Of a stretch of DNA of 64,000 nucleotides, positions 25,013 to 33,158 are shown piece after piece. Numbering within the stretch: the first letter of the stretch is position 1; each line of letters begins with the position of its first letter. The stretch is from Bacteroidota bacterium (lineage in GTDB: Bacteria; Bacteroidota; Bacteroidia; Bacteroidales; JAGNHN01): NCBI GenBank assembly GCA_022710185.1, contig JAKLHK010000006.1, forward strand, positions 1 to 64,000, read 5' to 3'. The notes below the pieces were generated by a model that was given only the letters and a program-made list of their open reading frames with translations, did no database searches and was not told the DNA's origin. The translations under genes and the position numbers were made by a program.

Positions 25013-25798
25013 ATGCTCTTAAGGCAACCTCTCCATTTTCGAGGAAAGGGCCCGTCGAACGTATGGCTATTCCTTCTTGTTGCCTTGCTGGCCGCGGGGC
25101 CTGGCTCCTCCCTTGCCCTCCGGGCTCAGCAGTACGGAAGGCTTCCCGGCATCACCCTGGCATACGGGTACAACCTGTCCGGTGAGCGTTGGTACACCAC
25201 CCCTGCTGGGGTGATCGCTGCCGTGGATGCCCTGGGCTATCCGGAAGCTGTGCAGTCCGACCTGCGCATCATGGCGGAGATGTGGAGGGACGATGTGCAG
25301 GGATTCACCCTGAATGTATCTTATGAGCATCCCCTCCCCTGGCCTTGCCTTTCCCTGACCGCTGGAGGGATGTTCCGTAAGGAGAGCGCCCGCCGCTATG
25401 CCGAGGTTACCTACGACCCCACCTATATCTTCTCTGGGACGGAGATGGACGGCAACGGATTCGGTCTGGATGCCGGGCTGAGGTACACCAGGGTTAAAGG
25501 GCCCTGGCTTGCCTTCGTCACCGTTCAGGCCGGGTACTATTTTTCAGCGCGCGCCTTCCTGCATTACTTCTATCTCGACCCTGTGGTCACCGGCCCACCT
25601 GTAGAGCGCCGGTGTCGTTTGACCGAAGTCTATGCCGGGCCAGGTATGCGCAATACCCTGGGTTTGGGTTACCAGTGGCATCGGTTGCGGCTGGAGGTCA
25701 TGGTGGAGATGCTGACCCGGGGCAGAGGGGAGAAGAAAGCGGGAGGGGTCGGGGGGGGCGGTGGTCTGCGGTACGCCCTCGGGAGACTGGATGGCTGA
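25013..25798 (+). CDS. Predicted outer-membrane beta-barrel protein, unknown
   Basis: 261 residues from the ATG at 25013; the frame is open from 24938. A basic n-region and hydrophobic core (VWLFLLVALLAAGPGSSLA) give a signal peptide ending near LRAQ. The rest alternates short strands with aromatic ends (ITLAYGYNLSGERWY, LEVMVEML), as in small outer-membrane barrels. I do not recognise a family. It lies alone between a hairpin and the TPR kinase. Confidence 0.6.
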   Translation: MLLRQPLHFRGKGPSNVWLFLLVALLAAGPGSSLALRAQQYGRLPGITLAYGYNLSGERWYTTPAGVIAAVDALGYPEAVQSDLRIMAEMWRDDVQGFTLNVSYEHPLPWPCLSLTAGGMFRKESARRYAEVTYDPTYIFSGTEMDGNGFGLDAGLRYTRVKGPWLAFVTVQAGYYFSARAFLHYFYLDPVVTGPPVERRCRLTEVYAGPGMRNTLGLGYQWHRLRLEVMVEMLTRGRGEKKAGGVGGGGGLRYALGRLDG

Positions 25799-25904
25799 AG
25801 CTCCCGTGGGATGCGAGGGCCCATTTCCAGCCATCTGTAAAAAAGCGTGAACTTTCCCCGGGTCAAACCCGGAACTTGTCCTACAATTCCTTACTTTTAA
25901 ACAG

Positions 25905-28160
25905 ATGCACATTACCATCACCCGTCACAGGAATTTCTGCCTGAAAAAAGGCGCAGCCGGCGAAGGCTACCTGCCGCAGTCCACTTCAGTATTCTCAGTT
26001 GCCGTAAGCATCCTCACAGCTGCCCTGGTTCTTCCAATGCTGACACTGAGCCAGGAGTCTCAGACCCCAGCCATCCGGATCGACAGCATCAGGGCCCTCC
26101 TGGGAAAGCCCTTACCAGACACAACCCGTCTGAACACCCTGATCGACCTGGCCGATCTCTACGCCGGGGAGCAGCCGAAGCTGGCCAGGCATTATTTCCA
26201 AAAGTCCCTGGAACTGGCGATCCGGATCAGGGACAGGGAAGCCGAGGTCACCAGCCGTTATGGTCTGGGACGTTATTATAAAGATATCCATCAGGCTGAC
26301 AGCGCTTACACCATGATCACACAGGCCCTGGACATTGGCAAGAAATTCCGTGTGGATCCCGCAGTGCGCGTTCTGGGCCATATCCTGGCCGCTCAGAGCA
26401 TTGACCACATTCAGCGCTTCGATCTGGCCATGGTCCATTTGAAACAGGCCTGGCTCCTGGCCACTCCTCTGCAGCGGAAAGACCTGGAGGCAGCCATACT
26501 CACCAGCAAGGCCGGGGTGTTTCAGGAGGCCTTCCGGTCTGATAGCGCATTGCTCTATTATCTGAAGGCCGAGGCCATGTATAGGCAGATGAAGGAAGTG
26601 CAACACCATTCTACGGTTCTGAGCAATATCGGGCTGCTCTACCTCGACCAGGAGAATTATCATCAGGCGATCCCCTACCTGAAGCAGGGGATACAGCTGG
26701 CCAAACAAACCGGTAAGACCTCAGAGCTGTGCCGTCAGTACAACACTCTGGGCATAGTCTATGAGAAACTGGAGTTCCTGGATAGTGCTCTGGATGCTCA
26801 CCGGCGCTCGCTTCATTATGCCGGGGTAATGCGGCAACCCATGGACTCTGCCCGCTCATATCTGAACATGGGAACCGTGCTGAAACGGCAGGGGGCCTAC
26901 TCCCAGGCAGAAAGATCATTCAGTGAAACACTGAGGATCAGCGGAAGGGAAAACAGTGATATGGGCCGCATGTATGCCTCCATCAACCTGGCCAACCTTG
27001 AACTGGATCAGCGGAAATACCCCCAGGCCTTACCCTGGGCACGGACAGGGTATCAGTTGTCTGTGCGCCTGCAGGAACCGGCGGTGATGATGGAGGCAGC
27101 CAGGACCTTATATGATATATTCAAGCATACAGGGCAATCAGACAGTGCCCTGGCCTATTTTGAAATACGTGATAGCCTGGAAGGTGAGATCCAGAACCAG
27201 GAAGTCGCAGTGGAAGTTGCCCGGATCCAGGCGGCCCATGCCTCGGAGATGCAGGAGATGGAGAATCAGCACCTTACAATCCAGAATCAGAATAAGGCCC
27301 GGGTGATTCATCGACAACGCCTTCTCGGAGTGGCGATCATCCTGCTGCTCCTGGCCACCTTGCTCTACAGTCTGGCCCTCCGAAGGCAGCGCGCACGGTT
27401 GCGTCAGCTCAATGCCAGGCTCAGCGCCAGCAATGCAGAAATCAAGGCTCAGGCTGAAGAGATCAAGTTGTTGAACGAAAGCAAGGACAAGATGTATGCG
27501 ATCATTGCCCATGATCTGCGTAATCCTTTCACCGGTATCCTGGGTTACTCCGATCTGCTGGAACAGCAGGCCCTGACGGATGGAAACGCGGTGTATGCTG
27601 AACATGTGGGACGGATACGACAGAGTGCCCTGCGCTATTATTCACTGCTGCAGGACCTGCTGCACTGGGCAACCTCGCAGCAAGGTTTGCTTAGCGTTCA
27701 GGAATCCACCTTCAATGTTGCCACCCTGCTCCGGGAAGTGATCGCCAACCACGAGGATGCCGCCGGGATGCGCCACCTGGTGTTGCGACACAGCGTACCT
27801 GCCGAGGCGCAGCTGAAGGCTGACCGCCAGTTGATGCATACCGTCTTCAGCAACCTCATTTCCAATGCCATCATTCATTCGAGGAACGCAAAAGAGGTTA
27901 TTGTAAGGACAAGCCAAACGGAGGGCTGGGTTGAATTTATTGTGGAGGATGACGGGCTGGGCATACAGGAAGAAACCCTGCGCGCCCTGCACACCCTTGA
28001 TGGAATTCCTGAGGGACTAAGGGGTTACGGACTTGGCCTGGCGATTTGCAGAGAGTTCCTGTCGTTGCACCAGGGAGAACTGGTTCTAAAAACGAACGAA
28101 GGGAAAGGGACGACGGCTGTTGTTCGTCTACCTGTTTGCAGGAAGGGAATGAAAGAGTGA
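25905..28160 (+). CDS. TPR-containing sensor histidine kinase
   Basis: Two-component sensor, 751 residues. An N-terminal signal or membrane segment (VAVSILTAALVLPMLTL) is followed by periplasmic TPR repeats at about 90-430, a helical stretch, a membrane segment near 475 (VAIILLLLATLLYSLAL), a linker coiled coil, HisKA with phospho-acceptor H536 (AIIAHDLRNPFTG), and an HATPase domain with N-box NLISNAIIHS, G1 DDGLGI and G2 GYGLGLA. No response regulator gene adjoins, so the partner is elsewhere. A short 12-bp repeat (GAGGATGAGGGA) starts right after the stop. Confidence 0.9.
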   Translation: MHITITRHRNFCLKKGAAGEGYLPQSTSVFSVAVSILTAALVLPMLTLSQESQTPAIRIDSIRALLGKPLPDTTRLNTLIDLADLYAGEQPKLARHYFQKSLELAIRIRDREAEVTSRYGLGRYYKDIHQADSAYTMITQALDIGKKFRVDPAVRVLGHILAAQSIDHIQRFDLAMVHLKQAWLLATPLQRKDLEAAILTSKAGVFQEAFRSDSALLYYLKAEAMYRQMKEVQHHSTVLSNIGLLYLDQENYHQAIPYLKQGIQLAKQTGKTSELCRQYNTLGIVYEKLEFLDSALDAHRRSLHYAGVMRQPMDSARSYLNMGTVLKRQGAYSQAERSFSETLRISGRENSDMGRMYASINLANLELDQRKYPQALPWARTGYQLSVRLQEPAVMMEAARTLYDIFKHTGQSDSALAYFEIRDSLEGEIQNQEVAVEVARIQAAHASEMQEMENQHLTIQNQNKARVIHRQRLLGVAIILLLLATLLYSLALRRQRARLRQLNARLSASNAEIKAQAEEIKLLNESKDKMYAIIAHDLRNPFTGILGYSDLLEQQALTDGNAVYAEHVGRIRQSALRYYSLLQDLLHWATSQQGLLSVQESTFNVATLLREVIANHEDAAGMRHLVLRHSVPAEAQLKADRQLMHTVFSNLISNAIIHSRNAKEVIVRTSQTEGWVEFIVEDDGLGIQEETLRALHTLDGIPEGLRGYGLGLAICREFLSLHQGELVLKTNEGKGTTAVVRLPVCRKGMKE

Positions 28161-28165
28161 GAGTG

Positions 28166-28199
28166 GGAGAGGATGAGGGAGAGGATGAGGGAGAGAGGA
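28166..28199. repeat. Purine-rich 12-bp direct repeat
   Basis: GAGGATGAGGGA occurs twice in tandem inside a GA-rich stretch directly after the histidine kinase stop codon. Confidence 0.65.
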
Positions 28200-28233
28200 T
28201 TCCGGGCGGATCAGGAAATTATTGTCACAGAGC

Positions 28234-28263
28234 TTGTCCCTGGAGAAAACCTCCGTATATTTG
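28234..28263 (+). promoter_or_regulatory. -33/-7 promoter of tRNA-Arg
   Basis: TTG at 28234-28236 and TATATTTG at 28256-28263 with a 19-base spacer; the mature tRNA starts 17 bases later. Confidence 0.75.
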
Positions 28264-28279
28264 CACTCCTGTAAATACT

Positions 28280-28353
28280 GGACCCGTAGCTTAATTGGAT
28301 AGAGCATCTGACTACGGATCAGAAGGTTAGGGGTTCGAGTCCCTTCGGGTTCA
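28280..28353 (+). tRNA. tRNA-Arg (anticodon ACG)
   Basis: A 74-base cloverleaf without encoded CCA. Acceptor GGACCCG pairs with CGGGTTC (with one G-T pair); the anticodon arm TCTGA/TCAGA closes the loop CTACGGA, giving anticodon ACG; the T loop is TTCGAGT. A34 would be changed to inosine by TadA. Confidence 0.95.
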
Positions 28354-28364
28354 CTTGATGATCA

Positions 28365-28395
28365 AATCCCGGCAAGGTGGTTGCCGGGATTTTTT
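28365..28395 (+). terminator. Terminator of tRNA-Arg
   Basis: AATCCCGGCAA/TTGCCGGGATT, a perfect 11-bp stem with a five-base loop, followed by TTTTT. Confidence 0.88.
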
Positions 28396-28563
28396 GTTGT
28401 AAGGCGTTGCGAGCTTGCTCGCATAAGCCTGGAAACAAAAAATACAGGATCCGAGCGCAGCGAGGATCCGGGATTTGATCCACTGCACGGAAAAGAAGGG
28501 TCCGCGAGCAGAGCGAGCAATCCCTACGGAAACAAAAAATACAGGATCCGAGCGCAGCGAGGA
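28396..28563. repeat. tRNA-linked repeat module with two identical 36-bp copies
   Basis: Non-coding module after the tRNA terminator. It holds the palindrome GCGAGCTTGCTCGC (28409-28422) inside imperfect longer arms, then a 36-bp sequence present twice without change (28431-28466 and 28528-28563) that includes CGAGCGCAGCGAG. Related parts follow tRNA-Lys at 47.8 kb. Confidence 0.8.
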
Positions 28564-28647
28564 GCGGTGCTGTTGTCCGCAAGCACAGCCTACGGACAAC
28601 AGAACAACAGAGCGCCAATATGCAAAGGTCAATCCACTGAACACCCT

Positions 28648-28655
28648 ACCTTTGA
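28648..28655 (+). promoter_or_regulatory. -7 box (TACCTTTG) before the GT39-type gene
   Basis: TACCTTTG, 71 bases before the ATG at 28727, with no clear -33 element. Confidence 0.5.
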
Positions 28656-28726
28656 CGTAGGGGAACTGGCGATGCCATAGGGCAGCCACCTAGCCCCCAT
28701 CTGATCCTTCTGGAAACTAATCCACG

Positions 28727-30295
28727 ATGAACATACCCAAGCCCTGGTCTGGTCTGCAGACGATCACACATTTCCCTGGCCGCTCGCGATGGATTTTCCT
28801 GCTGCTGCTGGGCATCCTGGCGATACTCTACGGCTACCCCCGCATCCTCACCCTGCCACCCCAGAGCGTGCACCAATGGCGGCAATGCGACGGACTGTCC
28901 ATGACGCTGAACTATACCCTCGAAGACCGTCCCTTCCTGCAGCCCGCCATGCACAACCTGGGAAACGAGGGCAGCGGACAGACCATCAGCGAATGCCCCC
29001 TGGTCTATTACTTCATCGGATCGCTGTGGAAATTCACCGGACCCCAGGAATCCCTCTTCCGGCTCTGCGTGATGCTGATCTTTTTCATCGCGCTGTTCAC
29101 CCTGTTCCGAACCTTCGAGGAACACCTTAAGGACTCGGTGCTGTCGATGCTCGCCGTGCTGCTGCTGTTCACCTCCCCTACCCTGGTTTACTACGCCAAC
29201 AACTTCCTCAACGACATCCCCGCCTTCTCCTTTGCCCTGATCGGCCTCTCCTTCTTTATCCGCTTCATTACCTCTGCCAGGCCCGGGCAGTTCTACCGTT
29301 GCGCGATCTTCTTCGCGCTGGCCGGACTGCTCAAGATCTCGGCCCTGCTCAGCTTCGCCGCCATCCTGGGGCTGCTGATTCTGGAAATGAGCGGGTTGAA
29401 ACTGGACCAACAGCGGCGGATCTTTGTCCATCCCCTGAGGTACGGACTCATCCTGATCGGGGTAGCCGGCATCCAGCTCCTTTGGTACTCCTATGCCCAA
29501 CACTATAATAACCAGCACAATGCCGGCATCTTCCTCCTGGGGATCCTGCCTGTATGGGACATGGATGCGGCAGCGATCCAGGCTACCATGGATGGAGTGA
29601 GGCACCACCTCCGCTGGGACTATTTCCGCCAGGAGACCCAGCTCCTGCTGGTCGGTATGTTCCTGACAGTACTCATTTTCTTCCGTCACCTTCCCCGGAT
29701 ACTCCTGGGCCTGATGCTCATGGTTTCCACAGGCTTCATTGTCTACATTATTCTGTTCTTCAACGCCCTGAAGGATCACGACTACTATACCATCAACCTG
29801 TTCATCCTGGTTCCTATTACCTTACTGGCGTTCCTGACCCTTATGAAAACTCGGTTTCCTGGGGTTTTTGCGTCCGCCACCCTGAAGGTCCTGTTGCTGG
29901 CCCTGCTCATCCATAATGCCGATTTTGCCCGCAGGCGCATGGAAGGCCGCTACCACCCCCAGGGCTGGGAGAACAGCTATTTTGTAAACAACACCAGTGC
30001 CTATAGGGATGCTGGCCCATACCTGGACTCACTCGGTATCGGAAGAGACGCCCGGGTCATCTCGCTCTCCGACCCCAGCATCAATATCACGCTCTACCTG
30101 ATGGATCGCAAGGGATGGACCGATTTCAACATCGGCGGAGACAGCCTGAGGCTGCAGGAGGTTGTGGCCCGGGGTGCGGACTACCTTTTCATTTCGGATA
30201 CAGGCACTTATCGTCAGGCCGGTGTGAAGGCGCTGCTGCAGTATAAGGTCGGGCAATACAGGCACATTGCCATCTACCGGTTGAGGGGGGGGTGA
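28727..30295 (+). CDS. GT39/ArnT-like integral membrane glycosyltransferase
   Basis: 522-residue polytopic inner-membrane protein of the GT-C fold, which moves a sugar from a polyprenyl-phosphate donor on the periplasmic side. At least ten hydrophobic segments fill residues 25-410; the first loop has the acidic text HQWRQCDG (about residues 46-53) where GT39 enzymes keep catalytic acids, and the last 110 residues form a soluble domain. A GT2 enzyme that could make the lipid donor is at 3.9-4.8 kb, though not adjacent. Acceptor unknown. A heptad array begins at the stop codon. Confidence 0.8.
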   Translation: MNIPKPWSGLQTITHFPGRSRWIFLLLLGILAILYGYPRILTLPPQSVHQWRQCDGLSMTLNYTLEDRPFLQPAMHNLGNEGSGQTISECPLVYYFIGSLWKFTGPQESLFRLCVMLIFFIALFTLFRTFEEHLKDSVLSMLAVLLLFTSPTLVYYANNFLNDIPAFSFALIGLSFFIRFITSARPGQFYRCAIFFALAGLLKISALLSFAAILGLLILEMSGLKLDQQRRIFVHPLRYGLILIGVAGIQLLWYSYAQHYNNQHNAGIFLLGILPVWDMDAAAIQATMDGVRHHLRWDYFRQETQLLLVGMFLTVLIFFRHLPRILLGLMLMVSTGFIVYIILFFNALKDHDYYTINLFILVPITLLAFLTLMKTRFPGVFASATLKVLLLALLIHNADFARRRMEGRYHPQGWENSYFVNNTSAYRDAGPYLDSLGIGRDARVISLSDPSINITLYLMDRKGWTDFNIGGDSLRLQEVVARGADYLFISDTGTYRQAGVKALLQYKVGQYRHIAIYRLRGG

Positions 30296-30323
30296 GGTGT
30301 TATATGTTGTATGGTGTATGTTT
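30296..30323. repeat. Heptanucleotide array (TATGTTG-type), three to four units
   Basis: TATGTTG, TATGGTG and TATGTTT at 30303-30323, with a degenerate unit before them, between the stop of the membrane glycosyltransferase and the 44-bp hairpin element. Confidence 0.8.
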
Positions 30324-30324
30324 C

Positions 30325-30368
30325 CCGGTCCCTGAGCAGGATGGCGCAGCCATCCGTGTCGAAGGGTG
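30325..30368 (+). repeat. 44-bp dispersed hairpin element, copy 1
   Basis: Begins CCGGTCCCTGAGC and ends GTGTCGAAGGGTG, with the inner inverted repeat GGATGGC-GCA-GCCATCC at 30339-30355. The same 44 bases occur without a mismatch on the minus strand at 53027-53070. The outer words resemble the CCCTGAGC...GTCGAAGGG repeats seen in many bacterial genomes. Confidence 0.9.
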
Positions 30369-30449
30369 TTCCATGGGCCCTGGGCAAGGGAGTGAAGTTG
30401 TACGCTGGCACAGCCTTGGGACAGCAGAGGTTGTACCCGGTTTCCTCGC

Positions 30450-30551
30450 TATGATCCATTGATCATTGTCATTGAGTGCTGAGAAAGGAGCCATGAGAAA
30501 AGGTCCCATCCCTTCTCCGTTCAATATTCCCTGTCCGACATTCAATATTCC
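30450..30551. repeat. CATTG-type heptads and a TTCAATATTCC repeat
   Basis: CATTGAT, CATTGTC and ATTGAGT run through 30457-30476. TTCAATATTCC then occurs at 30520-30530 and again 21 bases later (three heptads) at 30541-30551. No gene is seen in 30369-30591. Confidence 0.55.
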
Positions 30552-30579
30552 AGGTGTCATCTCAGGGTACGATCCTTGC

Positions 30580-30587
30580 TATCTTTG
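30580..30587 (+). promoter_or_regulatory. -7 box (TATCTTTG) almost touching the start codon
   Basis: TATCTTTG ends four bases before the ATG at 30592, which would give a transcript with little or no leader. Confidence 0.6.
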
Positions 30588-30591
30588 TGAT

Positions 30592-31545
30592 ATGTCCAGT
30601 TCGAAATACCTCCTGATATTGAGCCTGGCTTTGCTGCTCGGCGAGGCACCCCAGGCCCAGACCTCCGCTCTTCCGGAAGATCCCTTACTGATGTTTTCCG
30701 CGCCGAGGTCAGCGATACCCGTGGAAGCGGCCCGGAGGCGGCGCAGCACGTTTCGCGAACAGGATACGGTGGACATCACTGGTTGGCGCTACGGGCTCAA
30801 CATCGGGTTCTACTTCGGGAACAGGGAATCGGCCGGCTTTTACTCCGGGGCGGAGACCAACGAGAACAAGCTGAGCTATGTCCTTAACAACTCATACCGC
30901 TACGACGAGCTCCGCCAGCTGATCAACTTCGCCGACACCATGATCCTGCTGGAGACCCCCACCCGTATGACCTACGATCCTGCCCTGATGGTGGGGTTCC
31001 TGGCGAAGTACAATTTCTCCAACACCATGGGGTTCTTCTTCCAGTTCAACTATGTCAAGCTCAAGACGACCGACTTCTTCAGCGTGGAGATCGACCCCCA
31101 GCCCTTTCTGACCGAACCCGATATCCGCCTATACGGCATCGTGGGCCAGGAAGAACGGGTAAACGTCGAACTGGGCCTCTCGCGTTACCTCCCGCTCGGC
31201 CCCAAGACCCGCTTGTTCCTCGAGGGGGGACTGAATATCAACGACTCCGAGGTGAAGACGCACGACATCCAGATCGAAGGGCGCACCTACAGCCTGATCA
31301 ATGTATACGGCAGCCAGACCTATGTACCTAATACCAGCCTGCAGTCGTATGAGGTCCGCCAGGGCGGCATTGGCTTCGGGGCCTTTTTTACGGGTGGGGT
31401 GCAACTCAGCTTCAACGAGAACCTCAGCCTCGACCCCGGGCTCAGCCTGTGGTGGAAACGCATCAACCTGGCAGGCTATGATGCCTATACCCCGCACTGG
31501 GCGATTACCGTGCGGTTCCTTTTCAGAGACCTTGGGAATATCTGA
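30592..31545 (+). CDS. Predicted outer-membrane beta-barrel protein, unknown
   Basis: 317 residues from the ATG at 30592; the frame is open from 30466, but MSSSKYLLILSLALLLGEA followed by PQAQ is a clear signal peptide. The mature part is a run of beta strands with outer-membrane traits (YGLNIGFYFGNRESAGFYSG, FFFQFNYVKLKT) ending in phenylalanine-rich VRFLFRDLGNI. Family not recognised. The stop codon TGA is built from the TCTGATA array that follows. Confidence 0.65.
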   Translation: MSSSKYLLILSLALLLGEAPQAQTSALPEDPLLMFSAPRSAIPVEAARRRRSTFREQDTVDITGWRYGLNIGFYFGNRESAGFYSGAETNENKLSYVLNNSYRYDELRQLINFADTMILLETPTRMTYDPALMVGFLAKYNFSNTMGFFFQFNYVKLKTTDFFSVEIDPQPFLTEPDIRLYGIVGQEERVNVELGLSRYLPLGPKTRLFLEGGLNINDSEVKTHDIQIEGRTYSLINVYGSQTYVPNTSLQSYEVRQGGIGFGAFFTGGVQLSFNENLSLDPGLSLWWKRINLAGYDAYTPHWAITVRFLFRDLGNI

Positions 31546-31570
31546 TATCTGATATCTGATATCTGATATA
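31539..31570. repeat. Heptanucleotide array (TCTGATA)4
   Basis: Four exact TCTGATA units at 31541-31568 with partial units at each end. It supplies the stop codon of the upstream outer-membrane protein gene (TGA at 31543-31545). The inverted form of the same word lies at 32071-32126, on the other side of the four-helix-bundle gene. Confidence 0.95.
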
Positions 31571-31586
31571 AAGGGCTACAGACCAA

Positions 31587-31955
31587 CTACTTAAAATCAC
31601 CGGGTTTGATCCGTAAGGATTTTATTGTTGAAGTAAAGATTGCGACCAGCTGATTTGCTTCATCGATGGCGATGACAAGGGGAGGGTCATGGTAAGTTGG
31701 CTTTAGTCGTTGTAGCATTCTAAGACACGTATGACTTTCTCGCAGCTCTTTGAGTACAAGGCTGCATTTATGACTAAAGTCCTTCCGGGACTCTGCACTC
31801 TGTGCCTCACTATAACACAGTAATGCAGAGGTTGCTGCGCGAAATGCCTGATCCTTGAAGTACAGAACCTGAACGGAAGTTCCTGCCTTTTCAAAAACAG
31901 CAACCAATAGGGCAACAAAGTCCATTAGTCTCGATTCCAGCGCCTGGTGGTTCAT
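31587..31955 (-). CDS. Four-helix bundle protein (23S rRNA intervening-sequence type)
   Basis: 122-residue all-helical protein of the family named after the product encoded in 23S rRNA intervening sequences. Family-like text: the opening MNHQALESRLMDFVALLV, central RAATSALLCYSEAQSAESRKDF, then SLVLKELRESHTCLRML. Molecular role unknown, though related small helix-bundle proteins (avd) work with retroelements. Its base composition is visibly richer in A and T than its neighbours, and it lies between two mutually inverted 7-bp arrays, both signs of separate acquisition. No reverse transcriptase or rRNA gene is near. Confidence 0.82.
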   Translation of the reverse strand: MNHQALESRLMDFVALLVAVFEKAGTSVQVLYFKDQAFRAATSALLCYSEAQSAESRKDFSHKCSLVLKELRESHTCLRMLQRLKPTYHDPPLVIAIDEANQLVAIFTSTIKSLRIKPGDFK

Positions 31956-32070
31956 TGAGTTTTCTTAAACTATACGAACTCACCCCTGAAAACGGACAAA
32001 AAAATATCAGAATAATTCCAGCTAATCCTCGACTGTATTTTTCAACAATCTCACAATCAACACACTTACA

Positions 32071-32126
32071 ACATCAAACATCAGATATCAAACATCAGAT
32101 ATCAGATATCAGATATCAGATATCAG
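32071..32126. repeat. Heptanucleotide array (ATATCAG/ACATCAA), eight units
   Basis: Eight 7-bp units of the form A[CT]ATCA[AG], the last four exact ATATCAG, which is the reverse complement of the TCTGATA word at 31541. It supplies the stop codon of floA on the minus strand (32125-32123). Confidence 0.95.
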
Positions 32127-33148
32127 CCCTCCTTCCCCTTCTGCTTCTCTTTTTTCTCGGGGTCCAGTTCTTCGCCGGGAAGCCCGGGGCCGTCGGCAAT
32201 AGATTCGCGCATTTTGGTATCGGCCTGGATGTTTTGGAAGCGGTAGTAGTCCATGATGCCAAGCTTTCCGCTGCGGAAGGCTTCGGCGATGGAGCGGGGG
32301 ATCTCGGCTTCGGCCTCGATCACCTTGGCCCGGGCTTCCTGGGCCTTGGCCTTCATTTCCTGCTCCGTAGCTACAGCCATGGCGCGGCGCTCTTCGGCCT
32401 TGGCCTGGGCGATGTTCTTGTCGGCATTGGCCTGGTCCATCTGCAGAAAAGCCCCGATATTCTTGCCTACGTCAATGTCAGCGATATCGATGGAAAGGAT
32501 CTCAAAGGCCGTACCTGAGTCGAGGCCCTTGGCGAGCACCGTTTTGGAAATGGAGTCCGGGTTCTCCAGTACGCTCTTGTGGCTGGAGGCTGAGCCGATG
32601 GAGGAAACGACCCCTTCGCCCACCCTGGCAAGGACCGTCTCTTCCCCTGCACCGCCCACGAGCTGCTGCAGGTTGGCACGGACGGTTACCCTGGCCTTGG
32701 CGATAAGCTGGATGCCGTCTTTGGCCACGGCGGCAACGGGCGGAGTATTGATCACTTTGGGGTTGACTGACATCTGAACGGCTTCGAACACATCGCGGCC
32801 GGCCAGGTCGATGGCCGTAGCCATCTTGAAATTGAGCTGGAGGTTGGCCTTGTCGGCGCTGATGAGGGCATTGACGACGGCTTTCACGCGTCCGCCGGCC
32901 AGGTAATGGGCCTCGAGCTCATCACGGGTCACTGTGAGCCCGGCCTTGGTGGAGTTGATCATGGCAGTCACGATCACACTGGGAGGCACCTTACGCCAGC
33001 GCATGAAGACCAGCTGGATCAGCGAGATGCGCACCCCGCTAAGCAGGGCGGTGAACCAGAGTCCTACCGGGATGAAGTAGAAGATGACCCACAGGCCGAA
33101 AAGCGAGGCGATGCCAATCGCGATGATGAGGAAAAGCTGTGATTCCAT
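32123..33148 (-). CDS. floA: Flotillin-like protein FloA
   Basis: Membrane-scaffold protein of the prokaryotic flotillin type FloA/YqfA, which organises membrane domains. 341 residues: one N-terminal hairpin membrane segment ([21 protein letters not shown]), an SPFH-like domain ([20 protein letters not shown]), and a helical EA-rich repeat region near 225-290 ([20 protein letters not shown]). The nfeD gene immediately upstream is the usual partner. The C-terminal [10 protein letters not shown] tail ends inside the heptad array, so its last residues may vary between strains. Confidence 0.95.
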   Translation of the reverse strand: MESQLFLIIAIGIASLFGLWVIFYFIPVGLWFTALLSGVRISLIQLVFMRWRKVPPSVIVTAMINSTKAGLTVTRDELEAHYLAGGRVKAVVNALISADKANLQLNFKMATAIDLAGRDVFEAVQMSVNPKVINTPPVAAVAKDGIQLIAKARVTVRANLQQLVGGAGEETVLARVGEGVVSSIGSASSHKSVLENPDSISKTVLAKGLDSGTAFEILSIDIADIDVGKNIGAFLQMDQANADKNIAQAKAEERRAMAVATEQEMKAKAQEARAKVIEAEAEIPRSIAEAFRSGKLGIMDYYRFQNIQADTKMRESIADGPGLPGEELDPEKKEKQKGKEG

Positions 33149-33158
33149 GGAACTGATT

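Noticed and set aside
28646..29779. 377-codon open frame antisense to the GT39-type gene
   Set aside because: Composition dominated by Gln, Glu and Gly with no fold signature; the forward membrane protein explains the region.
31587..31955. Part of a diversity-generating retroelement (avd-like)
   Set aside because: No reverse transcriptase, template repeat or variable repeat is seen nearby; only the helix-bundle family link remains.
31955..32518. 187-codon forward frame starting at the four-helix-bundle gene
   Set aside because: Runs through the heptad array and antisense to floA; its central [16 protein letters not shown] text is just translated repeat.
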